Assembly: GCF_000312665.1 (NCBI RefSeq)
Contig: NZ_HF536772.1
Span: forward strand, 2,425,554-2,489,553
Reading direction: 5' to 3'
DNA from: Rhizobium mesoamericanum STM3625
GTDB lineage: Bacteria > Pseudomonadota > Alphaproteobacteria > Rhizobiales > Rhizobiaceae
Length of the DNA stretch: 64,000 nucleotides
In this document: piece after piece, positions 26,166 to 35,087 of the stretch
Layout of the letters: each line of letters opens with the position of its first letter
Numbering within the stretch: the first letter of the stretch is position 1
Notes under the pieces: generated by a model
Database searches by the model: none
Told to the model about the DNA's origin: nothing
The model's input: the letters and a program-made list of their open reading frames with translations, nothing else
Program-made: the position numbers and the translations under genes

Positions 26166-27433
26166 TGCAAGCCGTTAACCTACTGCTGTTTGCCATTGAG
26201 GCCGTTGGTTATTTCACGCTCATGGTAACGCTGCTGCATTTCCGCCAGCGCCTCGGCCTGGGTGTGTTTCTCACTGCCCTCGGCGTTATGCATTTCATGG
26301 AAACTTACCTTGCGGCAGTGTTTTACGTGGCGTTGCCATTCGGCGCTGCGTCGCCCGGGTCGTCGGTGTTTTTCACCGGCAAGCTGATGATGATTCTGAT
26401 GCTGTACCTGCAAGAGGATGCCGCTACGGTTCGCCAACCGATCTACGGGCTGTTTCTAGGCAACATCCTGACGGTAGCTGTGGCCTGGCTGCTCCAGTTT
26501 CACACCCCGATCGATCTCCCGCGCGGCGACGGCGCGAACGTCGATTTCCTCAAGGAAATGGGCTGGCTCATGGTCTGGGGCACAACGCTCCTCTATCTCG
26601 ACTCCATTGGCATCATCCTCCTGTACGAGCGCCTTGGCCGCTATCTGAGGCGCAGGATCATTTTACGCTTCATGATCTGTGGCTTCGTCCTCCTGACTTT
26701 CGACCAGATCGGGTTCTTCGGTGCATTGCACTATTTCCTTGATATTCCGGCCTCCGCCTTTTGGGACGGGTGGAGAGCAAAAATGTTCGCCGTCTGCATC
26801 TACACAGGGCTCTTTGCCATCTACGAGATTTGGATCCGCCGCAGTGGTATTCCGGCAAGCGTGCGACCGATTAGCGATATCTTCAGCGACCTGACCTTCC
26901 GCGAGCGTTACAACGATCTGCTGAATCGGACGGGCAGGGACGTTCTAACAGGTGTTTACGATCGCACACGTATGGAGATGGAAGCGCCAGTTATGGTGCG
27001 CGAAGCCTTGCGGCAAGGCCAGTTCGCTACGGTGATTATTCTGGATGCTGACCATTTCAAGGACGTCAACGATCGCTTCGGGCATTTGCAGGGAGATGAG
27101 GTGTTGAAGGCGATCACGCTTCGCCTCGGGACCATTTTGCGATCGGCTGACCGTGTCTTCCGTTTTGGTGGCGAGGAGTTTGTCGCGGTCTGCCCGGCAA
27201 CCGACCATGCCGAGGGGATTCGTCTTGCCGAACGCTTGCGCTGGACGATAGCGAGCAGCGTCAAGACGCCGGATGGCAAGCCCGTTACCGTCAGCATCGG
27301 TGTGGCGACAGCCGACACTGACGGCGCAAGCTTCACAACTGTCCTTTCGACCGCGGATGAACGACTTTATCAGGCAAAAAAGGGCGGACGCAATTGCGTT
27401 GTTGGCAAGCCTGGGCTTGTGAAGACCGGCTAG
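26165..27433 (+). CDS. Membrane diguanylate cyclase (GGDEF)
   Basis: A 422-residue inner-membrane protein with several N-terminal helices (about residues 5-220) and a C-terminal GGDEF domain (about 255-415). The active-site motif is GGEEF in FRFGGEEFVAVCP, compatible with synthesis of cyclic di-GMP from GTP. An intact product-inhibition I-site RxxD (RSAD) stands five residues before it. Metal-binding ILDADHFKDVNDRFGH is also present. The sensory role of the membrane part is unknown. GAGAGG lies about 6 bases before the ATG. The gene ends 3 bases before the convergent SDR gene. Confidence 0.9.
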   Translation: MQAVNLLLFAIEAVGYFTLMVTLLHFRQRLGLGVFLTALGVMHFMETYLAAVFYVALPFGAASPGSSVFFTGKLMMILMLYLQEDAATVRQPIYGLFLGNILTVAVAWLLQFHTPIDLPRGDGANVDFLKEMGWLMVWGTTLLYLDSIGIILLYERLGRYLRRRIILRFMICGFVLLTFDQIGFFGALHYFLDIPASAFWDGWRAKMFAVCIYTGLFAIYEIWIRRSGIPASVRPISDIFSDLTFRERYNDLLNRTGRDVLTGVYDRTRMEMEAPVMVREALRQGQFATVIILDADHFKDVNDRFGHLQGDEVLKAITLRLGTILRSADRVFRFGGEEFVAVCPATDHAEGIRLAERLRWTIASSVKTPDGKPVTVSIGVATADTDGASFTTVLSTADERLYQAKKGGRNCVVGKPGLVKTG

Positions 27434-27436
27434 CGT

Positions 27437-28213
27437 TTAACCGGGGCGGAACATCTTGGCGCCTGAAGGTGCGCTCGTCGTACCGCCATCGACCACAATT
27501 TCGATCCCTGTGACATTGCTCGAATCATTTGAGGCAAAATAGAGCGCAGCCTTGGCAATCTCTTCCGCTTCGCTCATGCGTCCAAGCGGGCTCATACCGC
27601 CCAGCCTGGCCTCAAGCGCGGACATTGCATCTGCCGTCGACGCCATTGGTTGCCAGATCGGTGTTCTGGTGCCGCCCGGCGTAACCTGGTTGACGCGGAT
27701 GCCGCGTGGTGCAAGCTCGGAAGCCATGTTGCGGGTCATGGCACGTACCGCACCCTTCGTAGCAGCATAGGCCGACCATCCTGGTGCACCAAGCACCGCG
27801 TGCACCGATCCGTTGAGGATAACGGAGCCGCCGTCGTTCAGATGCGGCAGTGCGGCTTGGACCGTAAAGAAGACAGCCGTAAGGTTCGTGCTGATGATGG
27901 CATTAAACTGCTCCAGCGACGTCGCGCCGAGCGGAGTGGCGCCGCCTATCCCGGCATTTGCGAAAAGCACGTCAAACTTCCCGAATTTGGCAGAGGCTTC
28001 CGCAAAAGCCAGTTCCGTGGCAGATACATCGGTGACGTCGAGCTTCAGCGTGAGTACGTTGCTGCCCAAAGCCTTCTCGGCGGCCGCAAGGGTCTCGGGA
28101 TTACGGCCGGTAATGATCACCTTGGCCCCCTCGTCAAGGAAGACCTTGGCAGTGGCAAGACCGATACCGCTGTTTCCGCCCGTGATGAGGGCGACCTTGT
28201 TCTGCAGGCGCAT
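27437..28213 (-). CDS. Short-chain dehydrogenase/reductase
   Basis: A 258-residue classical SDR. The NAD(P) motif is TGGNSGIGLA (about residues 11-20), followed by FANAGIG and the catalytic set Ser (NGSVH), Tyr and Lys in YAATKGAV. The substrate cannot be told from sequence. It is divergent from a TetR regulator with a palindromic site between them, a common layout for repressor-controlled detoxifying reductases. Confidence 0.9.
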   Translation of the reverse strand: MRLQNKVALITGGNSGIGLATAKVFLDEGAKVIITGRNPETLAAAEKALGSNVLTLKLDVTDVSATELAFAEASAKFGKFDVLFANAGIGGATPLGATSLEQFNAIISTNLTAVFFTVQAALPHLNDGGSVILNGSVHAVLGAPGWSAYAATKGAVRAMTRNMASELAPRGIRVNQVTPGGTRTPIWQPMASTADAMSALEARLGGMSPLGRMSEAEEIAKAALYFASNDSSNVTGIEIVVDGGTTSAPSGAKMFRPG

Positions 28214-28588
28214 TGAATAACTCCATCAAAGAAAGCAAGGGACAAAACACCTGGATTTAAGTGGCTTTCCCTTGGCTTCGGTTACGTTTCGACCGGCATT
28301 CGCACCGATCGGCGAAGTCTTACCATCCGCCGGGCAGATCGCCTGGCCGCCCCTTCGGTTCTTGCCGCCGTTAAGATTTTCCGAACCCTATGGGATAGGC
28401 CGAGAGAGCCGGGAGGTGTGACTGTCCCTCGATCATTATCTGCATCTCGGTGATCCGTTCTCTCAACCGGTGCGGCCTCTTTCATGCCACTTCCTCTTGG
28501 AAACCATCGCGATCTGGATTATGATCGACATCTAGAAGGATTACGATTGTAATCTTGATAAGTCAATCGATGACGGGAGAAAAATTTC
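28214..28588. other. Divergent control region of SDR and TetR genes
   Basis: About 375 bases. A 67-codon minus frame inside has arginine-rich, irregular composition and is not credible. The only clear element is the palindrome at 28539-28554, close to the TetR start. Confidence 0.5.
28539..28554. promoter_or_regulatory. Palindromic candidate TetR operator
   Basis: GATTAC-GATT-GTAATC is a perfect 6-4-6 palindrome, 35 bases before the TetR-family start at 28589. Autoregulation and control of the divergent SDR are inferred. Confidence 0.6.
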
Positions 28589-29179
28589 ATGGGCCACTCA
28601 CAGCAGGATAAACGCAAGACGCATGAGAGGATCGTCGAAATCGCCTCGAAGCGCTTGCGCGAGAAAGGGCTGGAAGGCGTCGGCGTCGCGGATCTGATGA
28701 AGGAGGCGGGCCTGACGGTCGGTGGCTTCTATAAGCATTTCGCGTCGCGCGACGAACTGGTGGCAGAGGCGATGCAATCGGCCTTCGGCGCTTGGGCTGC
28801 GAAAGTTCGCTCGGAAGGGCGTGCGCCGGAGGACATTACGCTGCAGGAGTACGCGGCGACATACCTGAGCAGGGAACACCGGGACGACACGGCCGGGGGG
28901 TGCCCGTTCGCGGCGCTCACGGCCGATATTGCCCGCAGCGGCGAGAAATGTCGGTCGCTGGCGACTGATCAAATAAAGTCGAACATACGCAAAATGCAGG
29001 CGCGGATGGACGTTGGGGACGCAGCGGAAGCGCGCCGCAAGGCGATTATCACATCCTGCCTCATGACCGGCGCGCTGGGCCTCGCACGGATCTCGAACGA
29101 AGAAGCCTTAGCCGGCGAGATACTCGATACCGTGAAGGCGTTCGTAAACGACCTTAGTACAAATGAAAACGGCCGGTGA
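28589..29179 (+). CDS. TetR/AcrR-family regulator
   Basis: A 196-residue repressor with an N-terminal helix-turn-helix (about residues 12-55; GVGVADLMKEAGLTVGGFYKHFASRDEL) and an all-helical ligand domain. Cys residues in AGGCPFAAL and SGEKCRSL follow the pattern of the subgroup that includes AcuR/NemR-like reductase regulators, where electrophiles may react with cysteine; this is inference. GGGAG lies 9 bases before the ATG. Its stop codon is inside the terminator hairpin at 29167. Confidence 0.88.
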   Translation: MGHSQQDKRKTHERIVEIASKRLREKGLEGVGVADLMKEAGLTVGGFYKHFASRDELVAEAMQSAFGAWAAKVRSEGRAPEDITLQEYAATYLSREHRDDTAGGCPFAALTADIARSGEKCRSLATDQIKSNIRKMQARMDVGDAAEARRKAIITSCLMTGALGLARISNEEALAGEILDTVKAFVNDLSTNENGR

Positions 29180-29192
29180 GGACCGGCCGTTT
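29167..29192 (+). terminator. Terminator hairpin at the TetR gene end
   Basis: AAACGGCCGGT and ACCGGCCGTTT pair perfectly over 11 bases around a four-base loop. The symmetric A and T ends suit termination in both directions, for the TetR gene and the convergent azoR. Confidence 0.8.
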
Positions 29193-29212
29193 CAAATCAG
29201 TTTAGAGAGCCG

Positions 29213-29827
29213 TTAAGCGGCGAGGGCGATTTCCTCGGCACGGGCCTTGGCAGCGCCAATTGCCTTCTCGGCAGCTTCCGGACCAAAGGCGACGCCTTCG
29301 ACGTAGATCGTTTCGATGTCGGTGATGCCGAGGAAGCCCAGCACCGACTTCAGGTACGGAACAGCGTGGTTCATGCCGGCTGCAGGGCCCTGCGAGTAGA
29401 CACCCCCGGAGGCAAGCACGACGTAGACCTTCTTGCCGGTGGCAAGGCCAACCGGACCGCTTTCGGTATACTTGAAGGTGAGGCCGGCGCGGGCGACGTT
29501 GTCGATCCAGGTCTTCAGCGACGAGTAGATGTTGAAGTTGATGAGACCGGTGCCGATGACGATCGTATCGGCGGCAAGGAGTTCCGCAACAAGAGCGTCG
29601 GACGTCTTTACGGCCTCAGCCTGTTCGACGGTGCGGGCGTCTGCGGGCGTGCGGATAGCGGCGGTGAAGAGATCGTCGATATGCGGAAGCGGGTTGGCGG
29701 CGAGGTCGCGGCGAACAACTGTGCTTCCCGGCTGCTGAGCCTTGATCTTTTCAACGAGATCGGCGGCGATCGTGGTGGAAAGCGACTCTGCACGCGGGCT
29801 GGAAGTCAGGAGCAGAATGGACGACAT
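29213..29827 (-). CDS. azoR: FMN-dependent NADH-azoreductase
   Basis: A 204-residue flavodoxin-like enzyme that reduces azo dyes and quinones with NADH. The FMN site begins at LTSSPRAESLST, and GTGLINFNIYSSLKTWIDNVARAGLTFKY and ASGGVYS are AzoR hallmarks. Length fits. It is divergent from a LysR regulator, with an inverted repeat between, and thus probably induced by a quinone-like or electrophilic signal. Confidence 0.93.
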   Translation of the reverse strand: MSSILLLTSSPRAESLSTTIAADLVEKIKAQQPGSTVVRRDLAANPLPHIDDLFTAAIRTPADARTVEQAEAVKTSDALVAELLAADTIVIGTGLINFNIYSSLKTWIDNVARAGLTFKYTESGPVGLATGKKVYVVLASGGVYSQGPAAGMNHAVPYLKSVLGFLGITDIETIYVEGVAFGPEAAEKAIGAAKARAEEIALAA

Positions 29828-29914
29828 GATTGAATTTCCTCTCGAATTGGGGGGTAGCGTCTCTTGTAGGGAGCTTCGAGCCGCTGTTTCGAGGCAGAAA
29901 ATAGGGCTGGCTGA

Positions 29915-29957
29915 CTATCGAAAAAACTGTGATAATGTCGATCAAAATCATCGATAG
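29915..29957. promoter_or_regulatory. Wide inverted repeat between azoR and the LysR gene
   Basis: CTATCGA (29915-29921) and TCGATAG (29951-29957) form a perfect 7-bp inverted repeat 29 bases apart, ending 12 bases before the LysR start. It could hold the recognition and activation sites of the LysR tetramer. Confidence 0.45.
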
Positions 29958-29969
29958 ATTGGATGGAAG

Positions 29970-30938
29970 ATGCTTCCGAACCCCACACTGGACCAGTTGC
30001 AGGTGTTCCTCACCGTTGCGGAAACCGGGAGCTTTTCAGCCGCTTCGCGGTCGCTAAACCGTGCTCAATCGGTCATCAGCTACACGATCGCCAACCTCGA
30101 AGCTCAATTGGAGGTGTCTCTCTTCGAGCGCTCCGGCGCAAGGCAGCCGAAGCTCACGGAAGCGGGCAAGGCCTTGCTCGAAGATGCGCGGCGCCTTGTC
30201 TCGGACCTCGAAGTCATGCGGGCCCGCGTGAAAGGGCTGAAGGAAGGGCTGGAGGCCGAGGTCTCCGTGGCAATAAGCGTCATGGTGCCATCGCATGTGG
30301 TCGTCGACGTGCTGCGCGGGTTCCGTGACAAATTTCCGTCCGTGGCGCTCAATCTGACGGTGGGTGAACTCGGTGTGGTGATGGATCTCGTCTTGAGCGG
30401 CAAGGCAACGATAGGCATCGGTGGCGCTCTGCTCAAACAGCACGACGCGCTTGTTGCAGAACAAATAGGCCAATCCTTCATGACGCCCGTTGCCGCACAT
30501 GATCATCCGCTTGCGAAGTTCGGCAGACCATTGACCCTCGCGGATGTCCGTGAGGAGACGCAGTTGGTGGTCACGGATGCATCGGGCTTAACAAAGGGCC
30601 GTGACTTTAATGTGCTTTCCTACAAGACATGGCGGGTGAGCGACGTTGCAACGAAGCATTCCCTCATTCGCGGCGGGCTTGGTTGGGGCGGCTTGCCCGC
30701 CTCACTTATTCGCAACGATCTGCAAAGCGGTGCTTTGGTCCACCTCGACTTGCCGGCCTTCGAGCAGGGAGAATATCCAATCTATGCCATGAGACGGACC
30801 GCTAGCCCACCGGGTCCGGCAGCGAGTTGGATGATCGATGCGTTTCGCGTGAGGCTCGAGCAATGTCCCAAGCAGGCCGATTTCGCGGCTGAATTGGCTG
30901 AACTGTCGCCACCTGATTTGCCGATTGCCGCCGAGTAA
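29970..30938 (+). CDS. LysR-family regulator divergent from azoR
   Basis: A 322-residue LysR-type regulator. The N-terminal helix-turn-helix is LQVFLTVAETGSFSAASRSLNRAQSVISYTIANLEAQL (about residues 9-46), followed by the effector domain (about 92-300) with GGLGWGGLPASLI near its end. It probably controls the divergent azoR and itself. GGATGGAAG precedes the ATG. Confidence 0.9.
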   Translation: MLPNPTLDQLQVFLTVAETGSFSAASRSLNRAQSVISYTIANLEAQLEVSLFERSGARQPKLTEAGKALLEDARRLVSDLEVMRARVKGLKEGLEAEVSVAISVMVPSHVVVDVLRGFRDKFPSVALNLTVGELGVVMDLVLSGKATIGIGGALLKQHDALVAEQIGQSFMTPVAAHDHPLAKFGRPLTLADVREETQLVVTDASGLTKGRDFNVLSYKTWRVSDVATKHSLIRGGLGWGGLPASLIRNDLQSGALVHLDLPAFEQGEYPIYAMRRTASPPGPAASWMIDAFRVRLEQCPKQADFAAELAELSPPDLPIAAE

Positions 30939-31002
30939 GAGGACGCGGATTCTCGCGCCCTCCATTTCCGCTCTAAACAGACAACCGCCCGAAGGCTCAC
31001 AT

Positions 31003-32991
31003 CTAGAGTATCAGCCTGAACTTCGAGAAGCCGTCGGTGCCTTCGCCGGCATCCTCGATCTTGACGTTTTTAACGTCCGCGAGGAATTGCTTGGCCTTCG
31101 GACCACTCTGGAAGACGGCTGTTGTTCCCGGCAGTGGTTTGAATGTCCAGTTCCCGTCGGCGGAGGGATTGATCGTGCCTTCTTCATGGACAAAGCGGAC
31201 AATGACGTCGCGATTCGTATCGGGCGCCTGGAAGATGACCTTGTCGGCAGCGATTTCCGGAAATTTGCCACCACCGCCCGCACGGTAATTGTTGGTGACG
31301 ACGACGAATTTTTGCGTGAGATCAATGGGCTTGCCGTCAAACTGCAGGTTTTGGATGCGGTTTGAATCGGCATTGACCAACTTGCCGTCATCGTCGAACC
31401 TGCGTGGCTGCGATAGGTCGATTTGATAGGTGACGCCATCGATCACATCGAAGTTGTATGATGGGAAGGCGTTGTTTAGCAGGTCCGCGTCCTTCGATCC
31501 CGGTTTCACTTCGTTGAACATGGCGGCTGACATTTCCAGCCAGTTCTTTACCTGCTCGCCAGTAATGGCGACGGCCTGGACGGTGTTGGGATAGAGGTAG
31601 AGGTCAGCGACGTTCTTGATCGCTATGTCGCCGGCGGGCACGTCCGTATAGTAGTCCGCGCCGCCCCGGCCGCCGGCCTTGAACGGCGCCGCCGCGGAAA
31701 GCACCGGTAGGTCCTTGTATTCTGTGTCGGCCAACATCTGCTTGATGTACCAGGTCTGTGCCTGGCTAACGATCTGAACGGAGGGGTCGTCGGCAACAAG
31801 CGCGAAATAGGAGTAGAGCGGGGCCGAGGTCTTGCCGACCGGGGTACGCACATAGGAGAGCGTTGCCTCGTGCTCGGCCCTTGCAGCCTCGATAACGTCC
31901 TTTTTGTCCGCGACGTCGGCAACGACCTTCTTCTTGTCATCGCGGTGGTAGATCGGTCGGGCTTCGCAGGTGAAGTCTACAATCTTCCAGCCTTTGCCGT
32001 CCTTCTCCAGCAGGAGGTCGATCAGGCCAAGATGGGAGCCCCAGAAGCCTGCCATCACCGCGGGTTTGCCGTGTAATGTGCCTTTCACCGGATCGGCGTT
32101 CTGAATGCCGTCCCAGGATTTGGGGCCGGGGAAGACAAGATGCTGGTGCCCGGTGAAGATCGCGTCGATCCCCTCGACTGTGGCGAGATGCAGGGATGCA
32201 TTCTCCATCTTCTCGGATGGGGCCGCGCCATCGATGCCGGAATGGGACAGCGCGATCACGATATCTGCGCCTTCCTGTTTCATGACAGGCACCCAGGCTT
32301 TGGCGGCCTCGACGATGTCACGCGTCTCGGCCTTGCCTTCGAGGTTCTTGATGTCCCAAAGCATGATCTGCGGCGGGACGAAGCCGATGAAGCCGATCTT
32401 GACGGGGCCTTCGTTACCGGCACCATCCTTGATGGTCTTTTCGACGATGATGTAAGGCTTGAAAAACAGCTCGTCCTTCGCCGGGTCGGACGCAAGTTGG
32501 CCCTTTGTCAGGTTCGCGCAGACGAACGGGAAGTTCGCCCCGTTCAGCACCTTGAACATGAAATCGAGGCCATAATTGAATTCATGGTTGCCGAGCGTGC
32601 CGACCGTATAGCCGAGCGTGTTCATTGCCTTGATGACGGGATGCACATCGCCGTCCTTCATGCCATGCTGATAGGCCATGTAATCGCCCATCGGATTACC
32701 TTGCAGCACGTCGCCGTTGTCAACCAGCAGCGAGTTGGCGGCTTCCGCTCTGATATTGTCGATGATCGTCGCGGTGCGTGCCAGGCCCATCGTATCGTTC
32801 GGCTTGTCGGCGTAGTAGTCGTAGGGAAAGACGTTGACGTGAATGTCCGTCGTTTCCATCAGCCGCAGATGTGCCTGGTTGGCGGCTGCGCGTGCACTGA
32901 AGGGATGAAGCAGGACGAGTGCAGATGTGGCAGCAATGCCCCCAAGCAGAGAGCGGCGGGTCATCGGCCGCAGATCGAAAATGGCAGACAT
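31003..32991 (-). CDS. cpdB: Periplasmic 2',3'-cyclic-nucleotide phosphodiesterase / 3'-nucleotidase
   Basis: A 662-residue exported enzyme that breaks down 2',3'-cyclic nucleotides and then 3'-nucleotides for nucleoside and phosphate scavenging. The N terminus has a twin-arginine-like signal (MTRRSLLGG, then a hydrophobic stretch ending ARA). The metallophosphoesterase domain shows TTDIHVN, DNGDVLQGNP, GNHEFNYG and GHQHLVF; the C-terminal 5'-nucleotidase domain has TNNYRAGGGGKFPE. The ATG at 32991 is chosen, with GAAGGAG 6 bases upstream, rather than 33012. Monocistronic. Confidence 0.93.
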   Translation of the reverse strand: MSAIFDLRPMTRRSLLGGIAATSALVLLHPFSARAAANQAHLRLMETTDIHVNVFPYDYYADKPNDTMGLARTATIIDNIRAEAANSLLVDNGDVLQGNPMGDYMAYQHGMKDGDVHPVIKAMNTLGYTVGTLGNHEFNYGLDFMFKVLNGANFPFVCANLTKGQLASDPAKDELFFKPYIIVEKTIKDGAGNEGPVKIGFIGFVPPQIMLWDIKNLEGKAETRDIVEAAKAWVPVMKQEGADIVIALSHSGIDGAAPSEKMENASLHLATVEGIDAIFTGHQHLVFPGPKSWDGIQNADPVKGTLHGKPAVMAGFWGSHLGLIDLLLEKDGKGWKIVDFTCEARPIYHRDDKKKVVADVADKKDVIEAARAEHEATLSYVRTPVGKTSAPLYSYFALVADDPSVQIVSQAQTWYIKQMLADTEYKDLPVLSAAAPFKAGGRGGADYYTDVPAGDIAIKNVADLYLYPNTVQAVAITGEQVKNWLEMSAAMFNEVKPGSKDADLLNNAFPSYNFDVIDGVTYQIDLSQPRRFDDDGKLVNADSNRIQNLQFDGKPIDLTQKFVVVTNNYRAGGGGKFPEIAADKVIFQAPDTNRDVIVRFVHEEGTINPSADGNWTFKPLPGTTAVFQSGPKAKQFLADVKNVKIEDAGEGTDGFSKFRLIL

Positions 32992-33061
32992 GAAAACTCC
33001 TTCGAAAATCACGCATCCCCCGGCCCACAGGCGAGATTATGGTGATTTGCGAAGGAGTAAA

Positions 33062-33078
33062 CCCTGAAAATGACAGGG
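33062..33078 (-). terminator. Small hairpin after the PilZ gene
   Basis: On the minus strand CCCTG and CAGGG pair around seven bases and are followed by TTTACT. A weak terminator at best. Confidence 0.4.
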
Positions 33079-33081
33079 CGA

Positions 33082-33417
33082 TTACCGCGTCAGGACTGGC
33101 TTTATTTCCTTATGGAAGAACCGGAAGTATGACGCCACTTGCGCACGGGCATTGGAGTTCGGATCGAACTGAATTCCCAGACGGCCATTGTGGCTCCAAC
33201 GGATGATGCCCTGTAGCGTGCCGAGATCGTCAGCAAGAATCTGTACACGGCTGCCGGACGCGGCATGAATCGGCGCCCGGATTTCAACCGCCATGCCGGT
33301 AACCGACATGTCAAGGATGCGAGCATCCACTTCCTTGGTGAGATAGCGGACTTTACCGAATATGCGGCAGGACCGACGTTCAGCCTTGCGGGTAATGATA
33401 TTCAGATTGCGTTGCAT
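33082..33417 (-). CDS. PilZ-domain protein
   Basis: A 111-residue stand-alone PilZ domain. The cyclic di-GMP binding pattern is visible: arginines in RKAERRSCR near residue 12, and DMSVTGMAVE (D/NxSxxG) about residue 36. It is a likely cyclic di-GMP receptor acting on motility or surface polysaccharide; the partner is unknown. The ATG at 33417 is used because GGAG lies 8 bases upstream; the ATG at 33438 has none. Confidence 0.87.
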   Translation of the reverse strand: MQRNLNIITRKAERRSCRIFGKVRYLTKEVDARILDMSVTGMAVEIRAPIHAASGSRVQILADDLGTLQGIIRWSHNGRLGIQFDPNSNARAQVASYFRFFHKEIKPVLTR

Positions 33418-33487
33418 GTTACGCTCCACCAGAAACATACAGATAAATTCTATGGGGCGAACGTTGAGAATGCTTTAATAGCTCGAT

Positions 33488-34384
33488 CTAAAATTGCCGA
33501 GGCTCCTGTTGCGGACGCAACCTGCGTGCAACGACCTGTTCCCGCCATACGGTGAAAATCCCCGCCGCGACGACGATTGCGGAGCCGACGATCATGTTCA
33601 GGCTCAGCTTCTCACCGTAGATAAATACGCCGATGATCGATGCATAGACGAGCTGTAGATATGTCAGCGGTTGAACTGCCGCTGCATCCAACATGTCGTA
33701 GGCGCGAATGAGAAAATAGTGGCTCGATATGCTGGTTAGACAGACAAGCGCCATCCATCCCCAATCCCAGCCCGCCATCCAAGTCCAATAGAAGGGGCCG
33801 ATCAGCGACATGGTGATGCCGCCCACGACGCCCGTATAGAAGAAGCTCGTCGTGGCCGAATCGTCCCTGCTGACGAGGCGCGTGGCGATGACGTAAAAGG
33901 CGAAGAGGAAGCAGGAAAAGACGGCAAGCAGGAGCCTGACGTCAAAGAATTCGCCTTCCGGCTTCAGGATAAGCAGCACGCCGATGAGACCCGCACCAAT
34001 AGCTGTCCAGCGACGCCAGCCGACCCGCTCTCCAAGAATCGGCATCGAGAGAAGCGCGATCAAAATTGGGGTCGCCGAGAAGATTGCCTGCGAGTGGGCA
34101 AGGCCGATCAGCGCAAAACAGTTGATAACGACGACAACCTGGGCGGCCAGCAAAACGCCCCGGATCACCTGCAACAGGGGCCTCCTTGTTTTGGCCGTCT
34201 GCTTCAAACCACCTCGTATCCTGCTGGCAAGCGCAATGGTGAAGGCTGCGAAGGCCCAGTAGCGAATCATGGTGACAAAGACGGGCGGGTAGGCGGATGC
34301 CAGATGCTTCGAGATGCCGTCCTGCAGCGAGAAGATGGTGATCGCAAGCAGAACGAAGATATAGCCTTGGGACTTGGATTTCAT
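33488..34384 (-). CDS. EamA/DMT-family exporter
   Basis: A 298-residue inner-membrane protein with ten helices in two EamA repeats (ILLAITIFSLQDGISK at the start; PLTYLQLVYASIIGVFIYGE in the second repeat). Members export amino acids or metabolites; the substrate is unknown. The start at 34384 gives a standard N terminus; a TTG-initiated extension to 34477 would overlap the Lrp gene and begin with 31 non-conserved residues. It follows the Lrp-type gene in the same direction, so an amino acid substrate is plausible. Confidence 0.85.
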   Translation of the reverse strand: MKSKSQGYIFVLLAITIFSLQDGISKHLASAYPPVFVTMIRYWAFAAFTIALASRIRGGLKQTAKTRRPLLQVIRGVLLAAQVVVVINCFALIGLAHSQAIFSATPILIALLSMPILGERVGWRRWTAIGAGLIGVLLILKPEGEFFDVRLLLAVFSCFLFAFYVIATRLVSRDDSATTSFFYTGVVGGITMSLIGPFYWTWMAGWDWGWMALVCLTSISSHYFLIRAYDMLDAAAVQPLTYLQLVYASIIGVFIYGEKLSLNMIVGSAIVVAAGIFTVWREQVVARRLRPQQEPRQF

Positions 34385-34473
34385 GCGCGCGTCTTGCTGC
34401 GGGGGGAACAGGCAAGGGGTAACGAAGCCGCCACGCCGATGCAAGAACTGTCTGCTGATTTTTGGCTCTTCAG

Positions 34474-34935
34474 TCAAAGCCCGACATTTGGTCTGTCGAT
34501 GACTTCCCGCAGGGCAAAGCTGGAATTGATCTTAACGACATGCGGAAGCGCCGAGAGCCAGTCGCGATGGATGCGCTCGTAGTCCTCGAGATCGCGGGCG
34601 GCAACCCGGAGAATGTAGTCGTATTCGCCTGACATCAGATAGCAGACAAGAACGTTCGGACAGCGCTTAACGGCGGCCTCGAATTCCGAAAGCGTCTTTG
34701 CAAACTGACCCGATAGGGAGATATGCACCACCGCGATCATCTTGTAGTCGAGTGACTTGTGAGAGACGTGCGCGTGATAACCGCTGATAACATCGCTCTT
34801 TTCCAAAATATCAAGGCGGCGAGAGCAGGCCGATGGCGATAAGCCGACCTTGGCGGCAAGATCGGCATTGGTGATGCGGGCGTTGGATTGAAGCGCCTTG
34901 AGAATCGCATGATCGATGGCGTCTAGTTCGGACAT
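34474..34935 (-). CDS. Lrp/AsnC-family regulator, probably of ald
   Basis: A 153-residue regulator with an N-terminal helix-turn-helix (LDAIDHAILKALQSNARITNADLAAKVGLSPSACSRRLDIL, about residues 4-44) and a C-terminal RAM ligand domain (about 65-145; VCYLMSGEYDYIL). It is divergent from alanine dehydrogenase, so it is probably the alanine-responsive activator often called AldR. An inverted repeat lies between the two. Confidence 0.9.
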   Translation of the reverse strand: MSELDAIDHAILKALQSNARITNADLAAKVGLSPSACSRRLDILEKSDVISGYHAHVSHKSLDYKMIAVVHISLSGQFAKTLSEFEAAVKRCPNVLVCYLMSGEYDYILRVAARDLEDYERIHRDWLSALPHVVKINSSFALREVIDRPNVGL

Positions 34936-34948
34936 TCGAAGGACCTTC

Positions 34949-34975
34949 GATTATTTTCGTGAATTTGCAATAATC
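34949..34975. promoter_or_regulatory. Candidate Lrp-type operator before ald
   Basis: GATTATT (34949-34955) and AATAATC (34969-34975) form a perfect inverted repeat with 13 bases between, and both are flanked by TTCGA-like sequence. Location and AT-rich centre suit an Lrp-family site. Confidence 0.55.
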
Positions 34976-35087
34976 TTCGAAAACCAGCGTCGGCGCAAAC
35001 CTTCTTTGCAAGGACATTTCGCGGCCGTGGTGGTTGGATTTCCTCGTTAAAACACTCCGCCAAGCGGACAAAAGAGAGGAACGCCCA

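Noticed and set aside
28282..28485. 67-codon minus-strand frame upstream of the SDR gene
   Set aside because: Arg-rich, no ribosome site, lies in the divergent promoter region.
34385..34477. N-terminal extension of the EamA exporter
   Set aside because: Needs a TTG start inside the Lrp-type gene and adds 31 residues with no membrane or conserved character.
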